Origin: Euwallacea fornicatus | Taxonomy: Eukaryota > Arthropoda > Insecta > Coleoptera > Curculionidae | Length of the DNA: 64,000 nucleotides | Assembly: GCF_040115645.1 (NCBI RefSeq) | Contig: NW_027096011.1 | Coordinates: 1,178,001 to 1,242,000, forward strand | Direction of reading: 5' to 3' | Position numbers and translations under genes: made by a program | Shown here: piece by piece, positions 37,227 to 49,200 of the stretch | Numbering within the stretch: position 1 is the first letter of the stretch | Layout of the letters: each line of letters opens with the position of its first letter | Notes under the pieces: model-generated | What the model saw: only the letters and a program-made list of their open reading frames with translations | Told to the model about the DNA's origin: nothing | Database searches by the model: none

Positions 37227-38560
37227 GAAACTCTACAAAATGCAATTAGGATGTGTCGTGTCACCTTAAACATCTCGTCGAGCTGATTAATTTGAATCTT
37301 CGATTAAGAAATTTGGAGTTTGTTTGGTGAAGTTATCGAGTCTCAAAATTGGAAAAGTCGCAAAAGTGGCGTATTTGAGCACATAAAGTACTATTTATCC
37401 TGGAAACTCTTCAAGATGCAATTAGGATGTGTCATGTCACTTTAAAGATCTCGTCGAGCTGATTAATTTGAATCTTTGTTGAAGAAGTTTGGAGTTGATT
37501 TGGTGAAGTTATCGAGTCTCAAAGTTGGAAAAGTCTCAAAAGTTGCGTGGTTAAGCACATAAAGTCCTATTTATCCTGGAAACTCTACAAGATGTAATTA
37601 GGATGTGTCATGTAACCTTAAAGATCTCGTCGAGCTGATTAATTTGAATCTTTGTTGAAGAAGTTTGGAGTTGATTTGGTGAAGTTATCGAGTCTCAAAG
37701 TTGGAAAAGTCTCAAAAGTTGCGTGGTTAAGCACATAAAGTACTATTTATCGTGGAAACTCTTCAAGATGCAATTAGTATGTGTCATGTCACTTTAAAGA
37801 TCTCGTCGAGCTGATTAATTTGAATCTTTGTTTAAGAAGTATGGAGTTGATTTGGTTAAGTTATCGAGTCTCAAAGTTGGAAAAGTCTTAAAACTTGCGT
37901 GTTTGAGCACATAAAGTACTATTTATCCTCGAAACTCTTCAAGATGCAATTAGGATGTGTCATGTCACTTTAAAGATCTCGTCGAGCTGATTAATTTGAA
38001 TCTGCGATTAAGAAGTTTGGAGTTGATTTGGTGAAGTTATCGAGTCTCAAAGTTGGAAAAGTCGCAAAAGTGGCGTATTTGAGCATATAAAGTACTATTT
38101 ATCCTGGAAACTCTTCAAGATGCAATTAGGATGTGTCATGTCACTTTAAAGATCTCGTCGAGCTGATTAATTTGAATCTTTGTTGAAGAAGTTTGTAGTT
38201 GATTCGGTGAAGTTATCGAGTCTCAAAATTAGAAAAGCCTCAAAAGTTGCGTGGTTAAGCACATAAAGTCCTATTTATCCTGGAAACTCTTCAAGATGCA
38301 ATTAGGATGTGTCGTGTCACCTTAAAGATCTCGTCGAGCTGATTAATTTGAATCTTTGTTGAAGAAGTTTGGAGTTGATTTGGTGAAGTTATCGAGTCTC
38401 AAAGTTGGAAAAGTCTTAAAACTTGCGTGTTTGAGCACATAAAGTACTATTTATCCTGGAAACTCTTCAAGATGCAATATGGATGTGTCATGTCACTTTA
38501 AAGATCTCGTCGAGCTGATTAATTTGAATCTTTGTTGAAGAAGTTTGGAGTTGATTTGGT
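37227..38560 (+). repeat. Long higher-order repeat, start of unit 3 (partial)
   Basis: 37323-38478 matches 29403-30558 at an offset of 7920 bp, with three differences seen: gtctcaaag instead of gtcccaaag, gcatataa instead of gcacataa (about 38085), and ttaagcac instead of ttacgcac. The first monomer differs in carrying the tttgtttgg allele instead of ggatttgg. At about 38.5 kb the match breaks: agtttgaaat at 38571 aligns with 31003 at an offset of 43 monomers, so two monomers are missing at that point. Confidence 0.75.
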
Positions 38561-41330
38561 GAAGTTATCGAGTTTGAAATTTGGAAAAGTCGCAAAAGTT
38601 GCATGGTTAAGCACATAAAGTACTATTTATCCTCGAAACTCTTCAAGATGCAATTAGGATGTGTCGTGTCACCTTAAAGATCTCGTCGAGCTGATTAATT
38701 TGAATCTTTGTTGAAGAAGTTTGGAGTTGATTTGGTGAAGTTATCGAGTCTCAAAGTTGGAAAAGTCTTAAAACTTGCGTGTTTGAGCACATAAAGTACT
38801 ATTTATTCTGGAAACTCTTCAAGATGCAATTAGTATGTGTCATGTCACTTTAAAGATCTCGTCGAGCTGATTAATTTGAATCTTTGTTTAAGAAGTTTGG
38901 AGTTGATTTGGTGAAGTTATCGAGTCTCAAAATTGGAAAAGTCTCAAAAGTTGCGTGTTTGAGCCCATAAAGTACTATTTATCCTGGAAACTCTTCAAGA
39001 TGCAATTAGGATGTGTCATGTAACCTTAAAGATCTCGTCGAGCTGATTAATTTGAATCTTTGTTGAAGAAGTTTGGTGTTGATTTGGTGAAGTTATCGAG
39101 TCTCAAAGTTGGAAAAGTCTCAAAAGTTGCGTGTTTGAGCCCATAAAGTACTATTTATCGTGGAAACTCTTCAAGATGCAATTAGGATGTGTCATGTAAC
39201 CTTAAAGATCTCGTCGAGCTGATTAATTTGAATCTTTGTTGAAGAAGTTTGGTGTTGATTTGGTGAAGTTATCGAGTCTCAAAGTTGGAAAAGTCTCAAA
39301 AGTTACGTGGTTAAGCACATAAAGTACTATTTATCGTGGAAACTCTACAAGATGCAATTAGGATGTGTCATGTCACCTTAAAGATCTCGTCGAGCTGATT
39401 AATTTGAATCTTTGTTGAAGAAGTTTGGAGTTGATTTGGTGAAGTTATCGAGTCTCAAAGTTGGAAAAGTCTCAAAAGTTGCGTGTTTGAGCCCATAAAG
39501 TACTATTTATCCTGGAAACTCTTCAAGATGCAATTAGGATGTGTCATGTAACCTTAAATATCTCGTCGAGCTGATTAATTTGAATCTTTGTTGAAGAAGT
39601 TTGGAGTTGATTTGGTGAAGTTATCGAGTCTCAAAGTTGGAAAAGTCTCAAAAGTTACGTGGTTAAGCACATAAAGTACTATTTATCGTGGAAACTCTAC
39701 AAGATGCAATTAGGATTTGTCATGTAACCTTAAAGATCTCGTCGAGCTGATTAATTTGAATCTTTGTTTAAGAAGTTTGGAGTTGATTTGGTGAAGTTAT
39801 CGAGTTTCAAATTTGGAAAAGTCGCAAAAGTTGCATGGTTAAGCACATAAAGTACTATTTATCCTCGAAACTCTTCAAGATGCAATTAGGATGTGTCTTA
39901 TAACCTTAAAGATCTCGTCGAGGTGATTAATTTGAATCTTTGTTTAAGAAGTTTGGAGTTGATTTGGTGAAGTTATCGAGTCTCAAAATTAGAAAAGTCT
40001 CAAAAGTTGCGTGGTTAAGCACATAAAGTACTATTTATCGTGGAAATTCTTCAAGATGCAATTAGGATGTGTCATGTAACCTTAAAGATCTCGTCGAGGT
40101 GATTAATTTGAATCTTTGTTTAAGAAGTGTGAAGTTGATTTGGTGAAGTTATCGAGTTTCAAATTTGGAAAAGTCGCAAAAGTTGCATGGTTAAGCACAT
40201 AAAGTACTATTTATCCTCGAAACTCTTCAAGATGCAATTAGGATGTGTCGTGTCACCTTAAAGATCTCGTCGAGCTGATTAATTTGAATCTTTGTTTAAG
40301 AAGTTTGGAGTTGATTTGGTGAAGTTATCGAGTTTGAAATTTGGAAAAGTCGCAAAAGTTGCATGGTTAAGCACATAAAGTACTATTTATCCTCGAAACT
40401 CTTCAAGATGCAATTAGGATGTGTCGTGTCACCTTAAAGATCTCGTCGAGCTGATTAATTTGAATCTTTGTTGAAGAAGTTTGGAGTTGATTTGGTGAAG
40501 TTATCGAGTCTCAAAGTTGGAAAAGTCTTAAAACTTGCGTGTTTGAGCACATAAAGTACTATTTATCCTGGAAACTCTTCAAGATGTAATTAGGATGTGT
40601 CATGTCACTTTAAAGATCTCGTCGAGCTGATTAATTTGAATCTTTGTTGAAGAAGTTTGGAGTTGATTTGGTGAAGTTATCGAGTCTCAAAGTTGGAAAA
40701 GTCTCAAAAGTTGCGTATTTGAGCACATAAAGTACTATTCATCCTGGAAACTCTTCAAGATGCAATTAGGATGTGTCGTGTCACCTTAAAGATCTCGTCG
40801 AGTTGATTAATTTGAATCTTTGTTGAAGAAGTTTGGAGTTGATTTGGTGAAGTTATCGAGTCTCAAAGTTGGAAAAGTCTTAAAACTTGCGTGTTTGAGC
40901 ACATAAAGTACTATTTATCGTGGAAACTCTTCAAGATGCAATTAGGATGTGTCATGTCACTTTAAAGATCTCGTCGAACTGATTAATTTGAATCTGTGTT
41001 TAAGAAGTATGGAGTTGATTTGGTGAAGGTATCGAGTCTCAAAGTTGGAAAAGTCTTAAAACTTGCGTGTTTGAGCACATAAAGTACTATTTATCCTGGA
41101 AACTCTTCAAGATGCAATTAGGATGTGTCATGTCACTTTAAAGATCTCGTCGAGCTGATTAATTTGAATCTTTGTTTAAGAAGTATGGAGTTGATTTGGT
41201 GAAGTTATCGAGTCTCAAAGTTGGAAAAGTCGCAAAAGTTGCATGGTTAAGCACATAAAGTACTATTTATCCTCGAAACTCTTCAAGATGCAATTAGGAT
41301 GTGTCGTGTCACCTTAAAGATCTCGTCGAG
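38561..41330 (+). repeat. Rearranged continuation of unit 3
   Basis: About 39966-40920 matches 30638-31592 at an offset of 53 monomers, with markers tggaaattct (40041), agtttgaaat (40331), and aagatgtaat (40581). Because agtttgaaat already occurs at 38571, this piece of the unit is present twice, separated by about ten monomers that contain ttggtgttga (39073 and 39249), gagcccat with cctgg, and ttacgtgg. After about 41 kb the offset becomes 54 monomers (atggag at 41185 aligns with 31681), and then the correspondence is lost. Confidence 0.65.
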
Positions 41331-43044
41331 GTGATTAATTTGAATCTTTGTTTAAGAAGTTTGGAGTTGATTTGGTGAAGTTATCGAGTTTCAAATTTGG
41401 AAAAGTCGCAAAAGTTGGGTGGTTAAGCACATAAAGTACTATTTATCCTGGAAACTCTTCAAGATGCAATTAGGATGTGTCGTGTCACCTTAAAGATCTC
41501 GTCGAGCTGATTAATTTGAATCTTTGTTGAAGAAGTATGGAGTTGATTTGGTGAAGTTATCGAGTCTCAAAATTAGAAAAGTCTCAAAAGTTGCGTGGTT
41601 AAGCACATAAAGTACTATTTATCCTGGAAACTCTTCAAGATGCAATTAGTATGTGTCATGTCACTTTAAAGATCTCGTCGAGCTGATTAATTTGAATCTT
41701 TGTTGAAGAAGTTTGGAGTTGATTTGGTGAAGTTATCGAGTCTTAAAGTTGGAAAAGTCTCAAAAGTTGCGTGGTTAAGCACATAAAGTACTATTTATCC
41801 TGGAAACTCTTCAAGATGCAATTAGGATGTGTCGTGTCACCTTAAAGATCTCGTCGAGCTGATTAGTTTGAATCTTTGTTGAAGAAGTTTGGAGTTGATT
41901 TGGTGAAGTTATCGAGTCTCAAAGTTGGAAAAGTCTTAAAACTTGCGTGTTTGAGCACATAAAGTACTATTTATCGTGGAAACTCTACAAAATGCAATTA
42001 GTATGTGTCGTGTCACCTTAAAGATCTCGTCGAGCTGATTAATTTGAATCTTTGTTGAAGAAGTTTGGAGTTGATTTGGTGAAGTTATCGAGTCTCAAAG
42101 TTGGAAAAGTCTCAAAAGTTGCGTGGTTAAGCACATAAAGTCCTATTTATCCTGGAAACTCTTCAAGATGCAATTAGGATGTGTCGTGTCACCTTAAAGA
42201 TCTCGTCGAGCTGATTAATTTGAATCTTTGATTAAGAAGTTTATAGTTGATTTGGTGAAGTTATCGAGTCTCAAAGTTGGAAAAGTCTCAAAAGTTGCGT
42301 GTTTGAGCCCATAAAGTACTATTTATCGTGGAAACTCTTCAAGATGCAATTAGGATGTGTCATGTAACCTTAAAGATCTCGTCGAGCTGATTAAATTGAA
42401 TCTTTGTTGAAGAAGTTTGGAGTTGATTTAGTGAAGTTATCGAGTCTCAAAGTTGGAAAAGTCTCAAAAGTTGCGTGGTTAAGCACATAAAGTCCTATTT
42501 ATCCTGGAAACTCTTCAAGATGCAATTAGGATGTGTCATGTCACTTTAAAGATCTCGTCGAGCTGATTAATTTGAATCTTTGATTAAGAAGTTTAGAGTT
42601 GATTTGGTGAAGTTATCGAGTCTCAAAGTTGGAAAAGTCTCAAAAGTTTCGTGTTTGAGCCCATAAAGTACTTTTTATCGTGGAAACTCTTCAAGATGCA
42701 ATTAGGATGTGTCATGTAACCTTAAAGATCTCGTCGAGCTGATTAAATTGAATCTTTGTTGAAGAAGTTTGGAGTTGATTTAGTGAAGTTATCGAGTCTC
42801 AAAGTTGGAAAAGTCTCAAAAGTTGCGTGGTTAAGCACATAAAGTCCTATTTATCCTGGAAACTCTTCAAGATGCAATTAGGATGTGTCATGTCACTTTA
42901 AAGATCTCGTCGAGCTGATTAATTTGAATCTTTGTTGAAGAAGTTTGTAGTTGATTTGGTGAAGTTATCGAGTCTCAAAGATGGAAAAGTCTTAAAAGTT
43001 GTGTGTTTGAGCACATAAAGTACTATTTATCCTGGAAACTCTAC
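41331..43044 (+). repeat. Mixed monomers between the long repeat and the A-type domain
   Basis: About ten monomers. The gattagtttg unit followed by ctctacaaaatg near 41861-41990 resembles 35525-35650, 36 monomers upstream. Monomers at 42241 (ttatagttga), 42417 and 42769 (gatttagtgaag, preceded by gattaaattg) introduce the markers used throughout 46.6-53.5 kb. The unit at 42593 has two private changes, gtttcgtg and actttttat. Confidence 0.65.
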
Positions 43045-43883
43045 AAGATGCAATTAGGATGTGTCATGTAACCTTAAAGATCTCGTCGAGCTGATTAATT
43101 TGAATCTTTGTTGAAGAAGTTTGGAGTTGATTTGGTGAAGTTATCGAGTCTCAAAGTTGGAAAAGTCTCAAAAGTTGCGTATTTGAGCACATACAGTACT
43201 ATTTATCGTGGAAACTCTACAAGATGCAATTAGGATGTGTCATGTCACTTTAAAGATCTCGTCGAGCTGATTAATTTGAATCTTTGTTGAAGAAGTTTGG
43301 AGTTGATTTGGTGAAGTTATCGAGTCTCAAAGATGGAAAAGTCTTAAAAGTTGTGTGTTTGAGCACATAAAGTACTATTTATCCTGGAAACTCTACAAGA
43401 TGCAATTAGGATGTGTCATGTAACCTTAAAGATCTCGTCGAGCTGATTAATTTGAATCTTTGTTGAAGAAGTTTGGAGTTGATTTGGTGAAGTTATCGAG
43501 TCTCAAAGTTGGAAAAGTCTCAAAAGTTGCGTATTTGAGCCCATAAAGTACTATTTATCGTGGAAACTCTTCAAGATGCAATTAGGATGCGTCGTGTCAC
43601 CTTAAAGATCTCGTCGAGCTGATTAATTTGAATCTGCGATTAAGAAGTTTGGAGTTGATTTGGTGAAGTTATCGAGTCTCAAAGTTGGAAAAGTCTCAAA
43701 AGTTGCGTGTTTGAGCCCACAAAGTACTATTTATCGTGGAAACTCTTCAAGATGCAATTAGGATGTGTCGTGTCACCTTAAAGATCTCGTCGAGCTGATT
43801 AATTTGAATCTTTGATTAAGAAGTTTAGAGTTGATTTGGTGAAGTTATCGAGTCTCAAAGTTGGAAAAGTCTCAAAAGTTGCG
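43045..43883 (+). repeat. Duplicated segment, copy 1 (partner at 46917-47755)
   Basis: About 840 bp recurs at an offset of 3872 bp (22 monomers). Markers are acatacagtact, agatggaaaag with gttgtgtg, an A-type monomer (gagccc, gcgtcgtg, tctgcgattaag), and gagcccacaaag. One difference was seen (tttgaatctgcg versus tttcaatctgcg at 47501). Confidence 0.8.
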
Positions 43884-46288
43884 TGGTTAAGCACATAAAG
43901 TACTATTTATCGTGGAAACTCTTCAAGATGCAATTAGTATGTGTCGTGTCACCTTAAAGATCTCGTCGAGCTGATTAATTTGAATCTTTGTTGAAGAAGT
44001 TTGGAGTTGATTTGGTGAAGTTATCGAGTCTCAAAGATGGAAAAGTCTTAAAAGTTGCGTGGTTAAGCACATAAAGTACTATTTATCCTGGAAACTCTTC
44101 AAGATGCAATTAGGATGTGTCGTGTCACCATAAAGATCTCGTCGAGCTGATTAGTTTGAATCTTTGTTGAAGAAGTTTGGAGTTGATTTGGTGAAGTTAT
44201 CCAGTCTTAAAGTTGGAAAAGTCTCAAAAGTTGCGTGGTTAAGCACATAAAGTACTATTTATCCTGGAAACTCTTCAAGATGCAATTAGGATGTGTCGTG
44301 TCACCTTAAAGATCTCGTCGAGCTGATTAGTTTGAATCTTTGTTGAAGAAGTTTGGAGTTGATTTGGTGAAGTTATCGAGTTTCAAATTTGGAAAAGTCG
44401 CAAAAGTTGCATGGTTAAGCACATAAAGTACTATTAATCGTGGAAACTCTTCACGATGCAATTAGGATGTGTCGTGTCACCTTAAAGATCTCGTCGAGCT
44501 GATTAATTTGAATCTTTGTTGAAGAATTTTGGAGTTGATTTGGGGAAGTTATCGAGTCTTAAAGTTGGAAAAGTCTCAAAAGTTGCATGGTTAAGCACAT
44601 AAAGTACTATTTATCCTGGAAACTCTTCAAGATGCAATTAAGATGTGTCGTGTCACCTTAGAGATCTCGTCGAGCTGATTAATTTGAATCTTTGTTGAAG
44701 AATTTTGGAGTTGATTTGGGGAAGTTATCGAGTCTTAAAGTTGGAAAAGTCTCAAAAGTTGCGTGGTTAAGCACATAAAGTACTATTTATCCTGGAAACT
44801 CTTCAAGATGCAATTAGGATGTGTCGTGTCACCTTAAAGATCTCGTCGAGCTGATTAGTTTGAATCTTTGTTGAAGAAGTTTGGAGTTGATTTGGTGAAG
44901 TTATCGAGTTTCAAATTTGGAAAAGTCGCAAAAGTTGCATGGTTAAGCACATAAAGTACTATTAATCGTGGAAACTCTTCACGATGCAATTAGGATGTGT
45001 CGTGTCACCTTAAAGATCTCGTCGAGCTGATTAATTTGAATCTTTGTTGAAGAAGTTTGGAGTTGATTTGGTGAAGTTATCGAGTTTCAAATTTGGAAAA
45101 GTCGCAAAAGTTGCATGGTTAAGCACATAAAGTACTATTTATCGTGGAAACTCTTCACGATGCAATTAGGATGTGTCATGTCACTTTAAAGATCTCGTCG
45201 AGCTGATTAATTTGAATCTTTGTTGAAGAAGTTTGGAGTTGATTTGGTGAAGTTATCGAGTCTCAAAGATGGAAAAGTCTTAAAAGTTGTGTGTTTGAGC
45301 ACATAAAGTACTATTTATCCTGGAAACTCTACAAGATGCAATTAGGATGTGTCATGTAACCTTAAAGATCTCGTCGAGCTGATTAATTTGAATCTTTGTT
45401 GAAGAAGTTTGGAGTTGATTTGGTGAAGTTATCGAGTCTCAAAGTTGGAAAAGTCTCAAAAGTTACGTGGTTAAGCACATAAAGTACTATTTATCGTGGA
45501 AACTCTACAAAATGCAATTAGGATGTGTCGTGTCACCTTAAACATCTCGTCGAGCTGATTAATTTGAATCTTCGATTAAGAAATTTGGAGTTTGTTTGGT
45601 GAAGTTATCGAGTCTCAAAGTTGGAAAAGTCTCAAAAGTTGCGTATTTGAGCACATACAGTACTATTTATCGTGGAAACTCTACAAAATGCAATTAGGAT
45701 GTGTCATGTAACCTTAAAGATCTCGTCGAGCTGATTAATTTGAATCTTTGTTTAAGAAGTTTGGAGTTGATTTGGTGAAGTTATCGAGTCTCAAAGTTGG
45801 AAAAGTCTCAAAAGTTACGTGGTTAAGCACATAAAGTACTATTTATCGTGGAAACTCTACAAAATGCAATTAGGATGTGTCGTGTCACTTTAAACATCTC
45901 GTCGAGCTGATTAATTTGAATCTTCGATTAAGAAATTTGGAGTTTGTTTGGTGAAGTTATCGAGTCTCAAAGTTGGAAAAGTCTCAAAAGTTGCGTATTT
46001 GAGCACATACAGTACTATTTATCGTGGAAACTCTACAAGATGCAATTAGGATGTGTCATGTCACTTTAAAGATCTCGTCGAGCTGATTAATTTGAATCTT
46101 TGTTGAAGAAGTTTGGAGTTGATTTGGTGAAGTTATCGAGTCTCAAAGTTGGAAAAGTCTCAAAAGTTGCGTATTTGAGCACATACAGTACTATTTATCG
46201 TGGAAACTCTACAAGATGCAATTAGGATGTGTCATGTCACTTTAAAGATCTCGTCGAGCTGATTAATTTAAATCTTTGTTGAAGAAGT
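43884..46288 (+). repeat. Mixed monomers with local pairs, including gagtttgtttgg units
   Basis: Two ctattaatcgtgg units with cttcacgatg (near 44434 and 44962) and two gaattttggag units (near 44529 and 44705) form short local pairs three and one monomers apart. Units beginning aaatttggagtttgtttgg start near 45585 and 45937, each preceded by the aaacatctcg and tcttcgattaag alleles. The acatacagtact allele is common here and appears in several consecutive monomers, suggesting recent local spread. Confidence 0.65.
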
Positions 46289-49200
46289 TTGGAGTTGATT
46301 TGGTGAAGTTATCGAGTCTCAAAGTTGGAAAAGTCTCAAAAGTTGCGTGTTTGAGCCCATAAAGTACTATTTATCGTGGAAACTCTTCAAGATGCAATTA
46401 GGATGCGTCGTGTCACCTTAAAGATCTCGTCGAGCTGATTAATTTGAATCTGCGATTAAGAAGTTTGGAGTTGATTTGGTGAAGTTATCGAGTCTCAAAG
46501 TTGGAAAAGTCTCAAAAGTTGCGTGGTTAAGCACATAAAGTCCTATTTATCCTGGAAACTCTTCAAGATGCAATTAGGATGTGTCGTGTCACCTTAAAGA
46601 TCTCGTCGAGCTGATTAATTTGAATCTTTGATTAAGAAGTTTATAGTTGATTTGGTGAAGTTATCGAGTCTCAAAGTTGGAAAAGTCTCAAAAGTTGCGT
46701 GTTTGAGCCCATAAAGTACTATTTATCGTGGAAACTCTTCAAGATGCAATTAGGATGTGTCATGTAACCTTAAAGATCTCGTCGAGCTGATTAAATTGAA
46801 TCTTTGTTGAAGAAGTTTGGAGTTGATTTAGTGAAGTTATCGAGTCTCAAAGTTGGAAAAGTCTCAAAAGTTGCGTGGTTAAGCACATAAAGTCCTATTT
46901 ATCCTGGAAACTCTTCAAGATGCAATTAGGATGTGTCATGTAACCTTAAAGATCTCGTCGAGCTGATTAATTTGAATCTTTGTTGAAGAAGTTTGGAGTT
47001 GATTTGGTGAAGTTATCGAGTCTCAAAGTTGGAAAAGTCTCAAAAGTTGCGTATTTGAGCACATACAGTACTATTTATCGTGGAAACTCTACAAGATGCA
47101 ATTAGGATGTGTCATGTCACTTTAAAGATCTCGTCGAGCTGATTAATTTGAATCTTTGTTGAAGAAGTTTGGAGTTGATTTGGTGAAGTTATCGAGTCTC
47201 AAAGATGGAAAAGTCTTAAAAGTTGTGTGTTTGAGCACATAAAGTACTATTTATCCTGGAAACTCTACAAGATGCAATTAGGATGTGTCATGTAACCTTA
47301 AAGATCTCGTCGAGCTGATTAATTTGAATCTTTGTTGAAGAAGTTTGGAGTTGATTTGGTGAAGTTATCGAGTCTCAAAGTTGGAAAAGTCTCAAAAGTT
47401 GCGTATTTGAGCCCATAAAGTACTATTTATCGTGGAAACTCTTCAAGATGCAATTAGGATGCGTCGTGTCACCTTAAAGATCTCGTCGAGCTGATTAATT
47501 TCAATCTGCGATTAAGAAGTTTGGAGTTGATTTGGTGAAGTTATCGAGTCTCAAAGTTGGAAAAGTCTCAAAAGTTGCGTGTTTGAGCCCACAAAGTACT
47601 ATTTATCGTGGAAACTCTTCAAGATGCAATTAGGATGTGTCGTGTCACCTTAAAGATCTCGTCGAGCTGATTAATTTGAATCTTTGATTAAGAAGTTTAG
47701 AGTTGATTTGGTGAAGTTATCGAGTCTCAAAGTTGGAAAAGTCTCAAAAGTTGCGTGTTTGAGCCCATAAAGTACTATTTATCGTGGAAACTCTTCAAGA
47801 TGCAATTAGGATGCGTCGTGTCACCTTAAAGATCTCGTCGAGCTGATTAATTTGAATCTGCGATTAAGAAGTTTGGAGTTGATTTGGTGAAGTTATCGAG
47901 TCTCAAAGTTGGAAAAGTCTCAAAAGTTGCGTGTTTGAGCCCATAAAGTACTATTTATCGTGGAAACTCTTCAAGATGCAATTAGGATGTGTCATGTCAC
48001 CTTAAAGATCTCGTCGAGCTGATTAATTTGAATCTTTGTTGAAGAAGTTTGGAGTTGATTTGGTGAAGTTATCGAGTCTCAAAGTTGGAAAAGTCTCAAA
48101 AGTTGCGTGTTTGAGCCCATAAAGTACTATTTATCGTGGAAACTCTTCAAGATGCAATTAGGATGCGTCGTGTCACCTTAAAGATCTCGTCGAGCTGATT
48201 AATTTGAATCTGCGATTAAGAAGTTTGGAGTTGATTTGGTGAAGTTATCGAGTCTCAAAGTTGGAAAAGTCTCAAAAGTTGCGTGTTTGAGCCCATAAAG
48301 TACTATTTATCGTGGAAACTCTTCAAGATGCAATTAGGATGCGTCGTGTCACCTTAAAGATCTCGTCGAGCTGATTAATTTGAATCTGCGATTAAGAAGT
48401 TTGGAGTTGATTTGGTGAAGTTATCGAGTCTCAAAGTTGGAAAAGTCTCAAAAGTTGCGTGGTTAAGCACATAAAGTCCTATTTATCCTGGAAACTCTTC
48501 AAGATGCAATTAGGATGTGTCGTGTCACCTTAAAGATCTCGTCGAGCTGATTAATTTGAATCTTTGATTAAGAAGTTTATAGTTGATTTGGTGAAGTTAT
48601 CGAGTCTCAAAGTTGGAAAAGTCTCAAAAGTTGCGTGTTTGAGCCCATAAAGTACTATTTATCGTGGAAACTCTTCAAGATGCAATTAGGATGTGTCATG
48701 TAACCTTAAAGATCTCGTCGAGCTGATTAATTTGAATCTTTGATTAAGAAGTTTAGAGTTGATTTGGTGAAGTTATCGAGTCTCAAAGTTGGAAAAGTCT
48801 CAAAAGTTGCGTGTTTGAGCCCATAAAGTACTATTTATCGTGGAAACTCTTCAAGATGCAATTAGGATGCGTCGTGTCACCTTAAAGATCTCGTCGAGCT
48901 GATTAATTTGAATCTGCGATTAAGAAGTTTGGAGTTGATTTGGTGAAGTTATCGAGTCTCAAAGTTGGAAAAGTCTCAAAAGTTGCGTGTTTGAGCCCAT
49001 AAAGTACTATTTATCGTGGAAACTCTTCAAGATGCAATTAGGATGTGTCATGTCACCTTAAAGATCTCGTCGAGCTGATTAATTTGAATCTTTGTTGAAG
49101 AAGTTTGGAGTTGATTTGGTGAAGTTATCGAGTCTCAAAGTTGGAAAAGTCTCAAAAGTTGCGTGTTTGAGCCCATAAAGTACTATTTATCGTGGAAACT

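Noticed and set aside
6697..38207. CENP-B box in the gattcgg monomers
   Set aside because: attcggtgaa fits the ttcg and the following A of the vertebrate CENP-B box pattern, but the required cggg is replaced by tatc. The tcttcgattaag allele also lacks cggg. I found no full match.
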